A stretch of 64,000 nt of DNA from Anopheles merus. Taxonomy: Eukaryota; Arthropoda; Insecta; Diptera; Culicidae. Location: positions 1 to 64,000 of the forward strand of contig NW_024427648.1 in NCBI RefSeq assembly GCF_017562075.2, read 5' to 3'. The notes under the pieces are model-generated. The model was not told where the DNA came from, ran no database searches, and worked only from the letters and a program-made list of their open reading frames with translations. The first letter of the stretch is position 1, and every line of letters begins with the position of its first letter. Shown here piece after piece: positions 1 to 10,960 of this stretch. The position numbers and the translations under genes were made by a program.

Positions 1-828
1 AAACAAAAAATACGGTCCTACATTCTTCCCCAGCCCGCCGACCACAACGTTCGATCTCACTCTCATACTGGGTCGCGATAGAAAATGACACCACCACCAC
101 ACTTGTGGGCTTGTGAGGTGAGCATCCTCCCCCCCCATCCTTACCATCCACAAACACACCACTGGATGAGCAGCAGATGTGAGCGTGATGTTTGTCGTCG
201 ACCCGCGGAAACACATCGCATGTGATCGAGCAAAATATGCCACACGAGATGAGGCCGGCGGCACAAAACAATGTCAAAACAGTGGATTAAGGCAACGAGG
301 GGTTGAAAGAAACGTAGGAAAAAGAAACACATAGACACACTGGGCCGTGCTACTAAAACAAGAGAAAATGCAACAAGAGAAAGTATCCCAACAGCCAGCA
401 GAACAGGCCGTGCCGCGTCCGCGTGGCTCTTGTAAAGCGAGTCCAAGATGCGCGGTAGGTTCACACCAGACCCCCTTTCGTACCCTGTTGTGTGTATCCG
501 ATACGATCAATGTATGTGAGCACCAGAATGAAAAGTGGAGACCCTCGATATAGGTCAGTTGATCAATCGAAGGAAGAAGAAAAATGCGGCACAAAATGCT
601 GCGGTCGGCGGTCCAGGGGAAGTGTATCCCCAAACAGGAACCGGTTGGGAAAGGGTAGTGGAGCTTGTCGTAGAACTCAACCGCGGCCCAGCATACACAT
701 GGGCCGGTGTGGATGAAAAATCCAGTCGGCGAAGCAGTGCGATGAAGTAAAACGTAATGATTACGTGGAAAGAATTGACTCCTTGCTCTCTCTTGCTGTC
801 GTTCTCTCTCTCTCTCTGTGTTTGTAGA
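1..828. other. Unassigned DNA, no gene recognised
   Basis: Mixed-composition sequence with several short overlapping open frames on both strands, none resembling a known family. An antisense frame (274-951) contains an Arg-Glu run from the CT tract and looks spurious. Confidence 0.4.
803..817 (+). repeat. (CT)n tract upstream of an acceptor-like site
   Basis: A short CT run followed by TGTGTTTGTAG, giving a good polypyrimidine tract before an AG at 827-828. Confidence 0.7.
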
Positions 829-1280
829 GTATGATGCAGAAGATGGAAAAATGTGCCATCCAGGAGTGGTGGCTGGTAGGAAAGCTAAAAAGGCTCCCTT
901 CCCACAATGTGCCCTCTCAAGCGATCGATGTGGCGAACGGGCGAGAGACAATACGACGAGCGCTTTGAGCTATGGGCTCGTTGTGGCTGATGAAGCATGA
1001 TGGGCGCACCCGCAAGAAGAAGAAGCACCCGGGGAGGGAAAACCGCGCGATAGAGAAAATAAATCCGGTCCCACTCCAAGCACGGTGGAGCGAGGTCCGA
1101 CCCGACAAATCCCGCAGCCGGGTTCGTCGCTTGCAGCGGCATTGTAGTCGTTTTTGTTTCAAATCGTTGCAAATGCGACAGCCGAATGTTGTGGCTGCGA
1201 GGTGTAGGTAAAGGGCAGTTTAAAGCTAGATTTTCCGAAGGGGTTTTTGTTCCGATTCGGAGCGACCTGAACAACGCCTG
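829..1280 (+). other. Candidate exon defined by splice sites only
   Basis: The acceptor is a CT-rich tract ending TTTGTAG (828), and the donor is GCCTG|GTGAGTGAC (GT at 1281). The 452-nt interval has no convincing open frame; short frames in it are Lys/Arg-rich and not recognised. It could be a non-coding 5' exon of the same or a neighbouring gene, or chance. Confidence 0.2.
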
Positions 1281-3585
1281 GTGAGTGACACTGGTTTTTA
1301 TTCCCGGTTTATTTATAACTAATTGCGGTTTAAATGAGGCGCGCCGACCTCATCCACTGGAATCACGGGCCCAGCTTCTAGGTCAGACCTCGGCACAAGT
1401 CCGGCTAGACGAGACAGTAGGAATGTATTTGATGTGACCGGGCGTTGAAGTTGCTGTAGTAGTAGGGCAGTAGGTGCATTTTACGCGCAGCTTTAGCAGC
1501 TGACAGCCGGAGAGGGATAAGGATGCATTTCTGTGCGATCGGTGCGTTTAGGAAGAGAGTTAATTAGAGTGCGGCTGAGCTGTTCAGCCCAGTTCGGCGT
1601 GCTTTACTGCGACAGTGTTGAAAGGAGACGTCATCTACTTGGCGCCTTTCTGGCGCTATCGGGATTGACATTTTTATCAATTTTTAGCCTGCAAATCTTT
1701 TATTTAGCTTCTGTTCAATTCTGCCCAAAACCTTGCCGACATTTGGAGTGCAGAGCTTGTTTTGTTTTTTTTTCGCATTTTAACTTCGATCACGGCGCGT
1801 TGTCACTGTTTGCGAAGGCAAAGCGTCACCTGTCTGCGCAAGGAAACGAAATTGCACTCAGCCGCTTCGCTCGGTGCATGATTTCGTGCCGCAGACGACA
1901 TTCACTTTTGCTCCCAGCCCAGAGGGTGCCTGCCATGTGTAGTTAGTTTTGTTACTATTTTGGTGTGCTGTTGGTTGCCTCTTTTCGCACCTGCTGTACG
2001 GGCTGCATTTTAAGGCCAGCGTGGGCAACCACGTTGATGGCTGGCGCCTTGTTTGGTCGTGTGGGCATGGGACGTTTTATTTATTTTTTTTCGCGATCGG
2101 TTATTGAGGCGTGGAAGGTGTGTAACGTTGATGCATTATGTGATTAGGTAAATGGGTGCGAGGGATAATAACAGATTGCGAAATATGGAAGTTTATTTAT
2201 TTGCTGCGTTTGTTGTGTTGCCTTCAAAGCAACATAAAGCAGCGCATTGAAGTAAGCTTAGATAAACGGGTATTGAACTTGTGGGATGAATTATTCGGTA
2301 TGAAAAGACAGGATAAATGAATAACACACAGTTAATAGCAGGTCTGCAATCGTTTAATGAACCTCTAATTGATTTGTATCTAAAAATATACGATTTCGTA
2401 ATAAAAAAAATACCAAATTGCAGACATAGTCAGCCACGTAGGAAATGCATCAGGACGTCACTTGACAATCACTCGCGGTGGAAAAGTAAAAGGCACGCGT
2501 ACCGGCTTAAAAGTGGTGCCCAGTATCTCTCCCAGCCGATCCATTCAACCTAGATTAGATCGCCTTACGATTGAAGGCAATTGAACTGCTCTCATTTGGC
2601 TGATCGAATTGTTTCTGGTAGACAGGGCAGGGTGGGCAGTAAACGAGAATAATTGCTTCACCCGTTTATATTGCAGGGATGATTGCCAACACGGTGAAGG
2701 AATCCCTTTAAATTACCGGCGGTTGTAGAATGCAGCCAATCGCCCGCGCTTACAATCGACAAGGGAAGGTAATTTTACAAACCAGTAGCATTCGATGTGT
2801 TAATTACAGAAGATATTAAACCAATCTTGTTAGTTGTTTTAACCTTTTTTTATGTATATTTTGATTCCCCTTCGATCAGCATTTGAAATTCTGATGCTGA
2901 GCCCTGATCCGTTCCGTTTGCTTCTACGGTACGATTAGTGTTAAGAGCAGAGTCAGTTTCACTGGAGATCTCTCGTAAAGCTTGCTTTTTACTCTCTCGC
3001 GCACAGCTCAACTACTCTCTTGAGCTTGTTTTCATGTTTGTGGAGGTAACAAAACTATCACTACGATTGTTAGCACTATGGAAGAAATGAGATTTCTTTT
3101 TAAGGTGGGAGTGTTTGAAATGTTTATTTTTTATTATTTATCTTTTATTAATGATTCACTGCTAAGAAGAACTATTGACTTATCCTTTTACGACGAAGGG
3201 AATATTGATTATTAAATAATTATAGAATGGATACTTTTAATGACAGAATAAAAATAAATTAAAATAAAACATTTGTCCAAGGTATCAAATGTGAACAATA
3301 AATAATAAAAAAACTTTTATGGAGACATCTACAAAATAATTGTATCGGCATTTTCGAAGGTAAATTAAAAATGTTATGGTCGTGAATAGGTAAAGCAATA
3401 ATGTAGAAAGTACTAAAATAAAAAAAATAATAATAATCAGAATAGGGTTGCATTATTTGAACTTCAAGCCTTCGACTTTTTCTTATAAATCGAGCCTTTG
3501 GTAATTTGATGATAAAAGTCGAAAGAATTTTAGTATATTTCGGATTGAAATTGAAAATAATCCAATGGCTTGGAGTCAGATCAGG

Positions 3586-3619
3586 TATTATTATTATTAT
3601 ATTATTATTATTATTATTT
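3586..3619 (+). repeat. (ATT)n microsatellite
   Basis: A TTA/ATT trinucleotide run with one phase break near 3600, in AT-rich upstream DNA. Confidence 0.85.
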
Positions 3620-4245
3620 ATTCCGTAAGTTATCCAGCTGCATAAGCTTACATAACATAATTATTCTATAATTAATGCTAAAGAACAGTGCTAACAAAAA
3701 CGCATCGAAAATAAGAAGTTTAACTGTCATTCAACCAAATAAAAATTAAAAAACAACATAAACTGTGGATGCGTCATATCAAGCTATGTAAAAGGTCCGT
3801 TAATTGTTTAAGTTTGAGTCAAGTCGACATTGTTTCCTAGCGAGTTATAGGCACTTATCATTTTTAATAAAGGATCTTTCGATCCAAAATTAGTCGATCT
3901 GAATTCTATGTTAAATTATGTCCTGGTTGTTAACATTCCACTGGGGGCCTTAAAGTTCAATTTACTCAGAATTGACGGGGCGTCTAAAGATCCGCTAACA
4001 AGTTTGTGTATAAATAAGCACTGTGCCGTCTTTCTTCTATGTTGCAGAGGTTTTAGTCCAAATAACAGGCACCTTGTACGGTAAGAGGGACAAACAGAAT
4101 TACGAGACCACGGGAGACGATAAAACAATGAACGAGTGAGCTTGCGTTGAACAAAAGTGCAGGGCAATGCAGGGCAAACATATGAAATAAGTTATAAATA
4201 AAGAATAATTACGTAAATCAGTTGATAAACTAATAAATTGATAAG

Positions 4246-4266
4246 TTAATTAATTAATTAATTAAA
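4246..4266 (+). repeat. (TTAA)n short tandem repeat
   Basis: About five TTAA units in an AT-rich stretch. TTAA is the insertion target of piggyBac-type transposons, but no element is seen here. Confidence 0.8.
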
Positions 4267-4949
4267 TATTTAATGAAAACAAAAAAATCATTTAAAAAAA
4301 ATAACAAAAAAGGTCATCATAGGTGCAAGACCCAAAACAGGTTAGCATATCGTTAGCAGTCCCGGATATTCAATGGATAAATGCTGTTTTAAAAATGCTG
4401 ATGAGTTCAATATAAGAAAGGATCATGTAATGTAGGACTCAAATGGATTTTTTTTTATATTTTTTTAATATTTTTAAATATTTTTTAATACTAAATGCTG
4501 TCCAAGCTCATTTTTCCTGTTCCATTTAAACGTCTTCCTTCTTTCGTATTATGTTAGGAGAGAATCAAAATGAATTGACTGATAATGCTTGTTTTTTAAT
4601 TCTTGCCACAACTATCTATATATTCTATAGGATATTAGTACATTGGTATAGTATATTAGCGATAGGCTTCGACGACTCGTTCGTCCTTGATTACTGAATT
4701 GATTATGAATTATTTTCTATGGCTTAAGATTCCGCTTTAGATAGGTTAAATAGTTATTTTGAAAATAAATTGAATCTAACAAAAAAAATCTTTATACTTG
4801 CATCATTCATTCCCATAGTGCCCGAAACCATTTTGGCTCCGAAAAGAAAAGCCCCCAACAGCCGCAACACAGAGAACACCCTTCCCCACCCGTCGCCCAA
4901 GTGCAGAGCAAAACATCGCAGCAGCCAGTTGTGCTCTCATCGCATCCCG

Positions 4950-5155
4950 GAGCCGGCCGGGAGAGAGCTGCCCATCTCAGCGAGAGCAGCAGCACTGCAC
5001 GTGTGTAGCGCACGCGCCTGTAGTGGTGATCGTCGTGCCCGCTTGTTTTGACTTGCTCGCGAGCGTATGCGGCCATGATCGTGTAAGCGGGCACGGCCTT
5101 TCGCCGAACCGATCTACCTGTCAGTAGCTTTTGTTAGTTCGCGGAAAGCGGTGCC
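4950..5155 (+). promoter_or_regulatory. Candidate TATA-less promoter (GAGA elements, Inr, weak DPE)
   Basis: GAGAG motifs occur near 4960-4986. An initiator-like GTCAGTAG has its A at 5123; at +28 (5150) GGTGC matches four of five positions of the fly DPE. No TATA box is visible at -30. An 11-bp perfect inverted repeat (CGTGCCCGCTT 5034-5044, AAGCGGGCACG 5085-5095) lies just upstream. A second Inr-like ATTCAGTG is at 6487-6494. The combination is typical of insect developmental promoters, but start-site data are lacking. Confidence 0.3.
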
Positions 5156-5441
5156 TGCTCTAAGTTTGGTTGGTGGCGCCAGGGTAGCGCTCCATAACGC
5201 TTGTTGTGTATTACTTCTGTTTCCCCGCTACACTGGGTTCGTTCGTTCGATCGTTTGCAAAAGCTGCGCGGGCCGGGTTTGATTCATTCCATTGCGGAAC
5301 TGGGAACCCGGTGCGGCCAAGCGACTGTGCGTGCCGTCCAACGTTCGTGGTGTGTATTAGTTTTTTTTTTTTTTTGTGTGGAAAGAAATACCCCAAACCA
5401 TGGATTGTGACTGAACGTAAAACTGGAACTAACTTTGCATT
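5123..5441 (+). other. Candidate 5'UTR exon 1
   Basis: It would run from the Inr-like site to a GCATT|GTGAGTGC donor (GT at 5442). It contains short upstream ORFs only (for example ATGGATTGTGACTGA at 5400). No conserved protein is encoded. The next acceptor, 5946, has a near-ideal pyrimidine tract. Confidence 0.3.
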
Positions 5442-5946
5442 GTGAGTGCATAATTTCGAGGCTTGAAGCAGCTCGCGGCAAATGCCATACCAGCTAGTTG
5501 TGCAGTGTGTATTTGTGTATCAACGAATTGTTGTTACGAATTGTTTGTTTGAAGTTTGCTGACAAGAAACTCATTCACGTCAATTTAGTGCCATCGCAAT
5601 GACGCAATTTGATAAAAAAAGTGTTGTTTACATGTTGTCAATTCAATTCAAAGTCTCAAACTAAAAATATTTGCATTAATTGGGTTGCTTCCTTTGTACG
5701 ATCGAGTACGATCAATGTTTTTCGGGTGTGAAATAAAGTGATGCTGGCCCAAAAATGGATACAAAACCAATACAAAAAAACACCAGCCCGAGGCGCATAT
5801 CGCTCTGCTCTTCCTAGCACCTGTTCGACAAGGAACGCACGCGATAAGCTTATCATTCTGTACTGTTGGATCGACGCCGCAGAAAAAGTATTGTAACTAG
5901 CGGATTCTATTTTTTTGCAAATATTTTTTTCTCTCTCTTTTTGTAG

Positions 5947-6633
5947 CTTTGTGAAGCAAGCGAGTGAAAACAATCAAAACAAAACAACGAGAAATAAGAA
6001 TTGAAAATTGCTGGCAAAATCGCAGAAAGTGCGGGCGGTAAATCATCAAACCATAATCTACTACGTGAGTGCATACGAAAAAAAGGAGGGCAAAAAGTGT
6101 ATAGAAGGCTCTCCATTGCGTAGAAAGGTTTAACTGTGTGTATGTGTGTGTGTATATGTGTGTGTATGTGTGCATTTTTGTGTTGTTTGAATGAGCAGGT
6201 GACGTGAAAGAAAATTAAAAAAAAAAAACACGTCCCCAAAATTACCCTTTTCCCTTTCCGTTGTGGGAAAATAATCTTGCGCCCTTCTCCCAGAAGGAAG
6301 AAGGTGCCATTTTGTTGTTTTTTGTTGTTGTTATTGTTGTTGTGTGCTGTCACCGTAGTGTGTAGTTAGTGAGTGAGCGTGTAGCGTGTGTGCTGATCGT
6401 TCAAAACGGCTCGATTGCGGAATAGCCAAACGGATTTACTACCGGTCGAAAATAAGAGGAAAGAAATAAAAGAAAAAAAAAGATCATTCAGTGAGTGAGT
6501 GGCAGTTGGTTGAATAAAATTCGCATTTTATTTTCGCCAGCCGCACGAAACACGCCAATTATCAGCGAAGTCGTTTCGGTGTCTGTGTGTGTGCAATCCT
6601 GGAAGAAAGTTGATTTCCGGACCCGATCAATCG
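5947..6633 (+). other. Candidate 5'UTR exon region ending in strong donors
   Basis: It is preceded by an excellent acceptor (TTTTTTTCTCTCTCTTTTTGTAG, AG at 5945-5946). Two donors follow: CTAC|GTGAGTGC (GT at 6065), giving a 118-nt exon, and ATCG|GTAAGTGG (GT at 6634). The A-rich, TG-rich sequence between has no coding character and looks like insect 5'UTR. Alternative donor use, or a second start near 6490, would explain two donors. Linking it to the PDZ gene is inference. Confidence 0.35.
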
Positions 6634-8726
6634 GTAAGTGGTTGGAGCAGGAGCAGTTTTAAATGGATAATTTAAATTTAAAGAAAAAGGGCCATTGTTG
6701 CTTAAGCGTTTTCGAAGAAAAAGAAAGTAGTGCTTGCTTGATGGTAAATTTAAATCTGCAAGAAGAGTTAAACAATTTCAACCACAAATCGGATCCCTTT
6801 CACGCAACATGGCAAAGGCTCATTTTTCCTCTCATTTGGTCCACTTTACCGTAATACACGGGAAGATATGGCTCTAGGGGAGGGATGATGGCAAACGATT
6901 ACAGTAACGAACAAACAACATCTAGCGCTTCGAGCAAGCCACGTTTGTCATCACGTGCGTTAGCGTTCAGATGTAAGTTTGATAGATTCCGAGAACTGCT
7001 AGCAAAACCCTTTCCCATCAGCGTGCTGGCGGGCAAAGGAGAACGATTATGGGCGAGTAGAAGGAGGGGAGAAAAACACACTAAAAATCGGAGCTACCGC
7101 ACAAAACACACACCGCGACACAGAGCTCGAAATGTCTCACCGGCTGGCGACATCTTTCACCTCGCGATCGTAAACAAATGCGGTGCCCGTTCGGGCACAC
7201 CGGGACGGTGACTTTGAGCTTCGTGACAGTGCTTTCACCTTTCACGGTTAACCATTACATTCCCGGTACGGACACACCGATGCGCTCTGAGGGCTGGCTA
7301 GCATTGGAAGGGAAGGCAGTTTGTTTGTTTTTTGAAATCATAAACTGCCCGGTTCTGGTGTGCGCTAATTGCGCAAAGAAGTAAGTAGCTTTTATTCTCT
7401 CTTTCATCTCTCTGCCTGGTTTTCGTTTAATGTCAGAGTGGCAGTGGAAGGGAGAATTTGTTTGTCTCCCTCGACACGAAAAGAAATTGCAGTGCGCAAT
7501 GTTCATTCAATTCTGCCCAATGGGTACTTCTTCTAATAATTGCTCACTTCGGCTCTCTCTCGCTCTCTGTCTCTTTGTCTCTGCCCGTGCCAGTGCCTTG
7601 GAGGCATTAGTGTAGCTCGCGAATGACTGATAATTGTTGGTGTTTATTTTATCTGTGCTTCTTGGCGAGTCTTTTGGCTTGAGTGCCGACGGGAGCAAGG
7701 GGTTCGAGCCGGGACTGATGAGGATGAGCTTCTGCGATTGGAATGCGCTAATTGATTTGGAAATGGGGGAAAAGGGTGCGTTCCGAATGCTTCCGAAGTG
7801 CTGGAGACAGTTTTGGTGGAAGAAATGGTGTCGTGTAATACATATTCCTTCGTTTCCTAGGATTGATGATCTACAAAACTTCTGCTGAGAAAAGGTAGTG
7901 TTTATTCACCAAAGAATTAGCCATTCTTAAATTGTATCAATATTAGGCATTTGAGAGTTCAAATTGTGAAAAGAATCAGAATTAGAGCCTAACATGTTTG
8001 AATTACATAGCATTGTAGCATTGATACATACTTGATGGATATTTTGATTGATTGATATAAAAATTCATTTTGTAAAGATGGAAAGATTGAGATAAAATAC
8101 ACATTTTGAATGGAAAAAAACAGGTAAAATTTTCTAAAGGACTCGCCTGGATTATTAGAGCAGTGGATAGTAAAATAGCTACCTATAAAGAATTGCTGTT
8201 TTGGAACAACTTACCATGTTTTTGTTCTATTTTAATTAGGCATGATAATGTTCACGAAAAAGAGATTCCTGTTTAATGCAATTTAAATGAATTCTTAAGC
8301 CTGCTTCAATGATCGAGGATAGGTCTTCAAGGTCTTTTGGTTAGCTTCGTTAGATATCTGCCCAACGTTTGCATTAAGAATGAACCGTACTTTAACTCGT
8401 AGCTAATTACTTAGAAGTGGAAAGTGTCTAATATCTTGCCAAGATTCTTCTGTTTATTCAAATAGTTTGGGTTTCCAAAAGATGGGTATGGCTATGTAGG
8501 TCATTGCCTTGCCATAAGGATGTTTATAAAGTTAGTGTTCTATTTGGATGAAATTGATTGATTCTTCATGAACTTCAATGATTTTTTGTGCACAAAACCA
8601 ATCATATTACAAACGATCGTTTAGTCCAGTTGGCGAGAAGTTTATATTCAAAAAGCTGTAATTTTTGAAGGAGTCAAATGAATTAGGTTCCGTCAAACAG
8701 CTGACAAAATGTTTTTATTGGAATAT
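6634..8726 (+). other. Proposed first intron, 5' part
   Basis: 6634-7890 is of mixed composition with short unrecognised open frames; 7890-8726 is AT-rich. Nothing else identifiable. Confidence 0.35.
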
Positions 8727-8739
8727 GTTAGCTTTAGAT

Positions 8740-8900
8740 TGGGCCGGTTTGGTGGTACAGTCGTCAACTCGTACGACTTAACAACATGCCCGTCATGGGT
8801 TCAAGCCCCGAATAGACCGTGCCCCCATACGTAGACTGACTATCCTGCTATATGGTAACAATATGAAAGCCAAGCTCAATCACTGTGCCAGAAAAAAAAA
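8740..8900 (+). mobile_element. tRNA-derived SINE, complete, with target-site duplications
   Basis: A 161-bp element begins TGGGCCGGTTTGGTGGTACAG (head at 8740) and ends in an A-tail (GCCAGAAAAAAAAA, to 8900). It carries a box B of the RNA polymerase III promoter (GGTTCAAGCC, 8798-8807) and a box-A-like start (TGGTGGTACAGTCG). It is flanked by a perfect 13-bp direct repeat, GTTAGCTTTAGAT, at 8727-8739 and 8901-8913: the target-site duplication expected from LINE-machinery insertion. The intact duplication suggests a fairly recent insertion. I associate this head and body with SINEs common in Anopheles genomes; the exact family name needs a repeat-library search. Confidence 0.9.
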
Positions 8901-9399
8901 GTTAGCTTTAGATGCTATAAGATAGGATAGCAGCAACCTATAGGTTGATACAATCTGCAGAAAAACCCGACTGAGTCCTCTTATACAAGTCATAGATTGC
9001 CAGGCTCATTAGAGGTTTAGGACAGGCCTGTACCGACAATGGTTTCTTTGCCACAAATAAGATAAGAAACTAAACCCTATTTAAAACCAGTTCATTTGGG
9101 CCATTTGAAAGGGTCAATACATACTAAATCATAGGTTCGATTAGCAGAAAAATGGGTCTCAAAACATTTTTGATATCTGTATTTTTCAAGCTCCAGTTGC
9201 TAATTCTAAAGCTCCAGTTGCTAAAACCTTTTTTAAAATGATCCATTATCCGTTAAAGTAGTACTCTTTTAGTGCAAATAAGCCAGCAACTAAATGAAAA
9301 TATTGTCACACAGTATGTAACCAACAAACCATAAAACTACCACCCGGTTCCTTGGCTTTTCCATTGTCACTGAACATGAAACCACACCAAAAACCACCA

Positions 9400-10960
9400 C
9401 GCGCATTTATCTTTATTCGCACATTCCGGAAAGTGTAATTTCAACTTCTTGACCCTCACTCGGCTTATGTGCAGTGTACCGGCAGCGTCTCCATCATGTA
9501 CATCGATAGTTGGTACAGCTTTTTACAACCATCACGGTTCGCCCCACTCCACACCAAACGACATTTAGCACACCACAGTCCGCGAGCACTTAACCTTTTT
9601 TTTCTCTCTGCCTTCTGCTGGCGTCATTCCTGGCTTCGACGGGGCACCTGCGTTGACTCATCTCTCGCTCGCTGATGATGTGAGACACCGCTAGAGCGTT
9701 GAGGTAAGAATGTTAATTCCCATCTCTTGACCGACCGACCGGTCGCAGAACTCGCGCACCGCACCGCGTTTTAAAACTGATTCCGTTACGATGCAGTTTT
9801 AGTTAGTGTGTGCCCTTTACTGGCAGACTGCTGCGACCACTTCACTGGCTTGTTAATATGCGCCCGGCATATACTTGTTGAGGTGTGGTTTTATTTTTGT
9901 TTTCTCTGGGTTTCGGGTCTCCTACTTGGGCTTTGGGTGAACGTCAAACCCGCAGTGGCAACGCTTGGGGTGCTTGTGGCGCTTGCAGCGACATTCGATA
10001 CACCCCCACCGCGGGCAGTAGTTGACGGTGAAGGACTCCAGTTTCGCAAAAAAACCTCCAGGAAGGGTAGAATTACAGCCTTCACCGTGTGCAGCTGGGT
10101 CCTCTGTGTACTACACACGGTACTGCTGCACGCCGATCGAATTTCAATTGTGTGTGCGCGCCCGGTTTTGGATCACGGATCACGATTATCGCACTCGGCG
10201 CGAACCTCCGCTCCGCAATGTGTGTCGGGTGCAATCAAATTTGCCTCCTTCTGGATTGGATGAAGGAACCGATCTGCTGAACCGAAAAATTGAAGCAGGA
10301 AGGGTGAAGTGAAAAGATTAGCCAAACTATTTGTTTATCGTCGATCGTGATCGTGCGCGCTGGCGTTGAACAATCATTCTCCGTGCCCGATCGATGTGTT
10401 TGTGTTTTAAGAGTGTCGGTAAAAGTTTAAAATTTACATTTTGCAATTTTGTTAACGCCGTTGGAAGTCAGAGGAAGAGGAGGAGTTTGGTTAGTCAACG
10501 TCAACGACTTATTACGACACGTCGTCGTGCAAGTGAAGCGTTGCAGTATCTTGCCGAAATATGTGTTTGTGTGTTGCCACCGTCACCAGATTGACAGTTG
10601 AAATGTGTTTCGCGTTTTGCTTTGGTTTTTGGGGACATCACGGTGATGTCATTGTGCGGTCGTGTTAGGATAATCGGATTGCCGTTTATCTGACCCGGCG
10701 GGTATCTGTTCGATTTATGCATTGTGGTGCTTTAAGCGCACCATAACAGAAAGAAGTCGGTGCGATTGAGACTGTGTTCTGGATGGAATTGTCGAGCAGT
10801 TATTGAATATTCATTTCACGATGGAACAGTTGGAGTTGTTTGAATGTGTGTTGAGCTACATTGAACCGTGTCCCGTTCCGGGGTTGGCTGGGAATGATTC
10901 ATCCGAGGTCAGGGTGACACTGGTTGAGTGGTTTGTTTGTGGGAGATGATTTGTTTATTT
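9400..10960 (+). other. GC-richer intronic block with donor-like sites
   Basis: This block stands out from the AT-rich DNA on both sides. It has a donor-like GTTGAG|GTAAGAATG (GT at 9703) and a weaker one at 10418. No acceptor of matching quality or conserved ORF was found. It could be an alternative first exon or a regulatory region; I cannot choose. Confidence 0.2.

Larger units (their letters stand above)
1281..4949. other. Upstream DNA, no gene recognised
   Basis: 1281-2160 is moderately GC-rich; from there to about 4760 it is AT-rich, with the ATT and TTAA microsatellites noted. A small hairpin, TCAGCAT...ATGCTGA (2877-2901), is present. I see no coding, tRNA or repeat family I can name. 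Confidence 0.4.

Noticed and set aside
274..951. 225-codon minus-strand frame with an Arg-Glu run
   Set aside because: Part of it is the CT microsatellite translated; no known domain.
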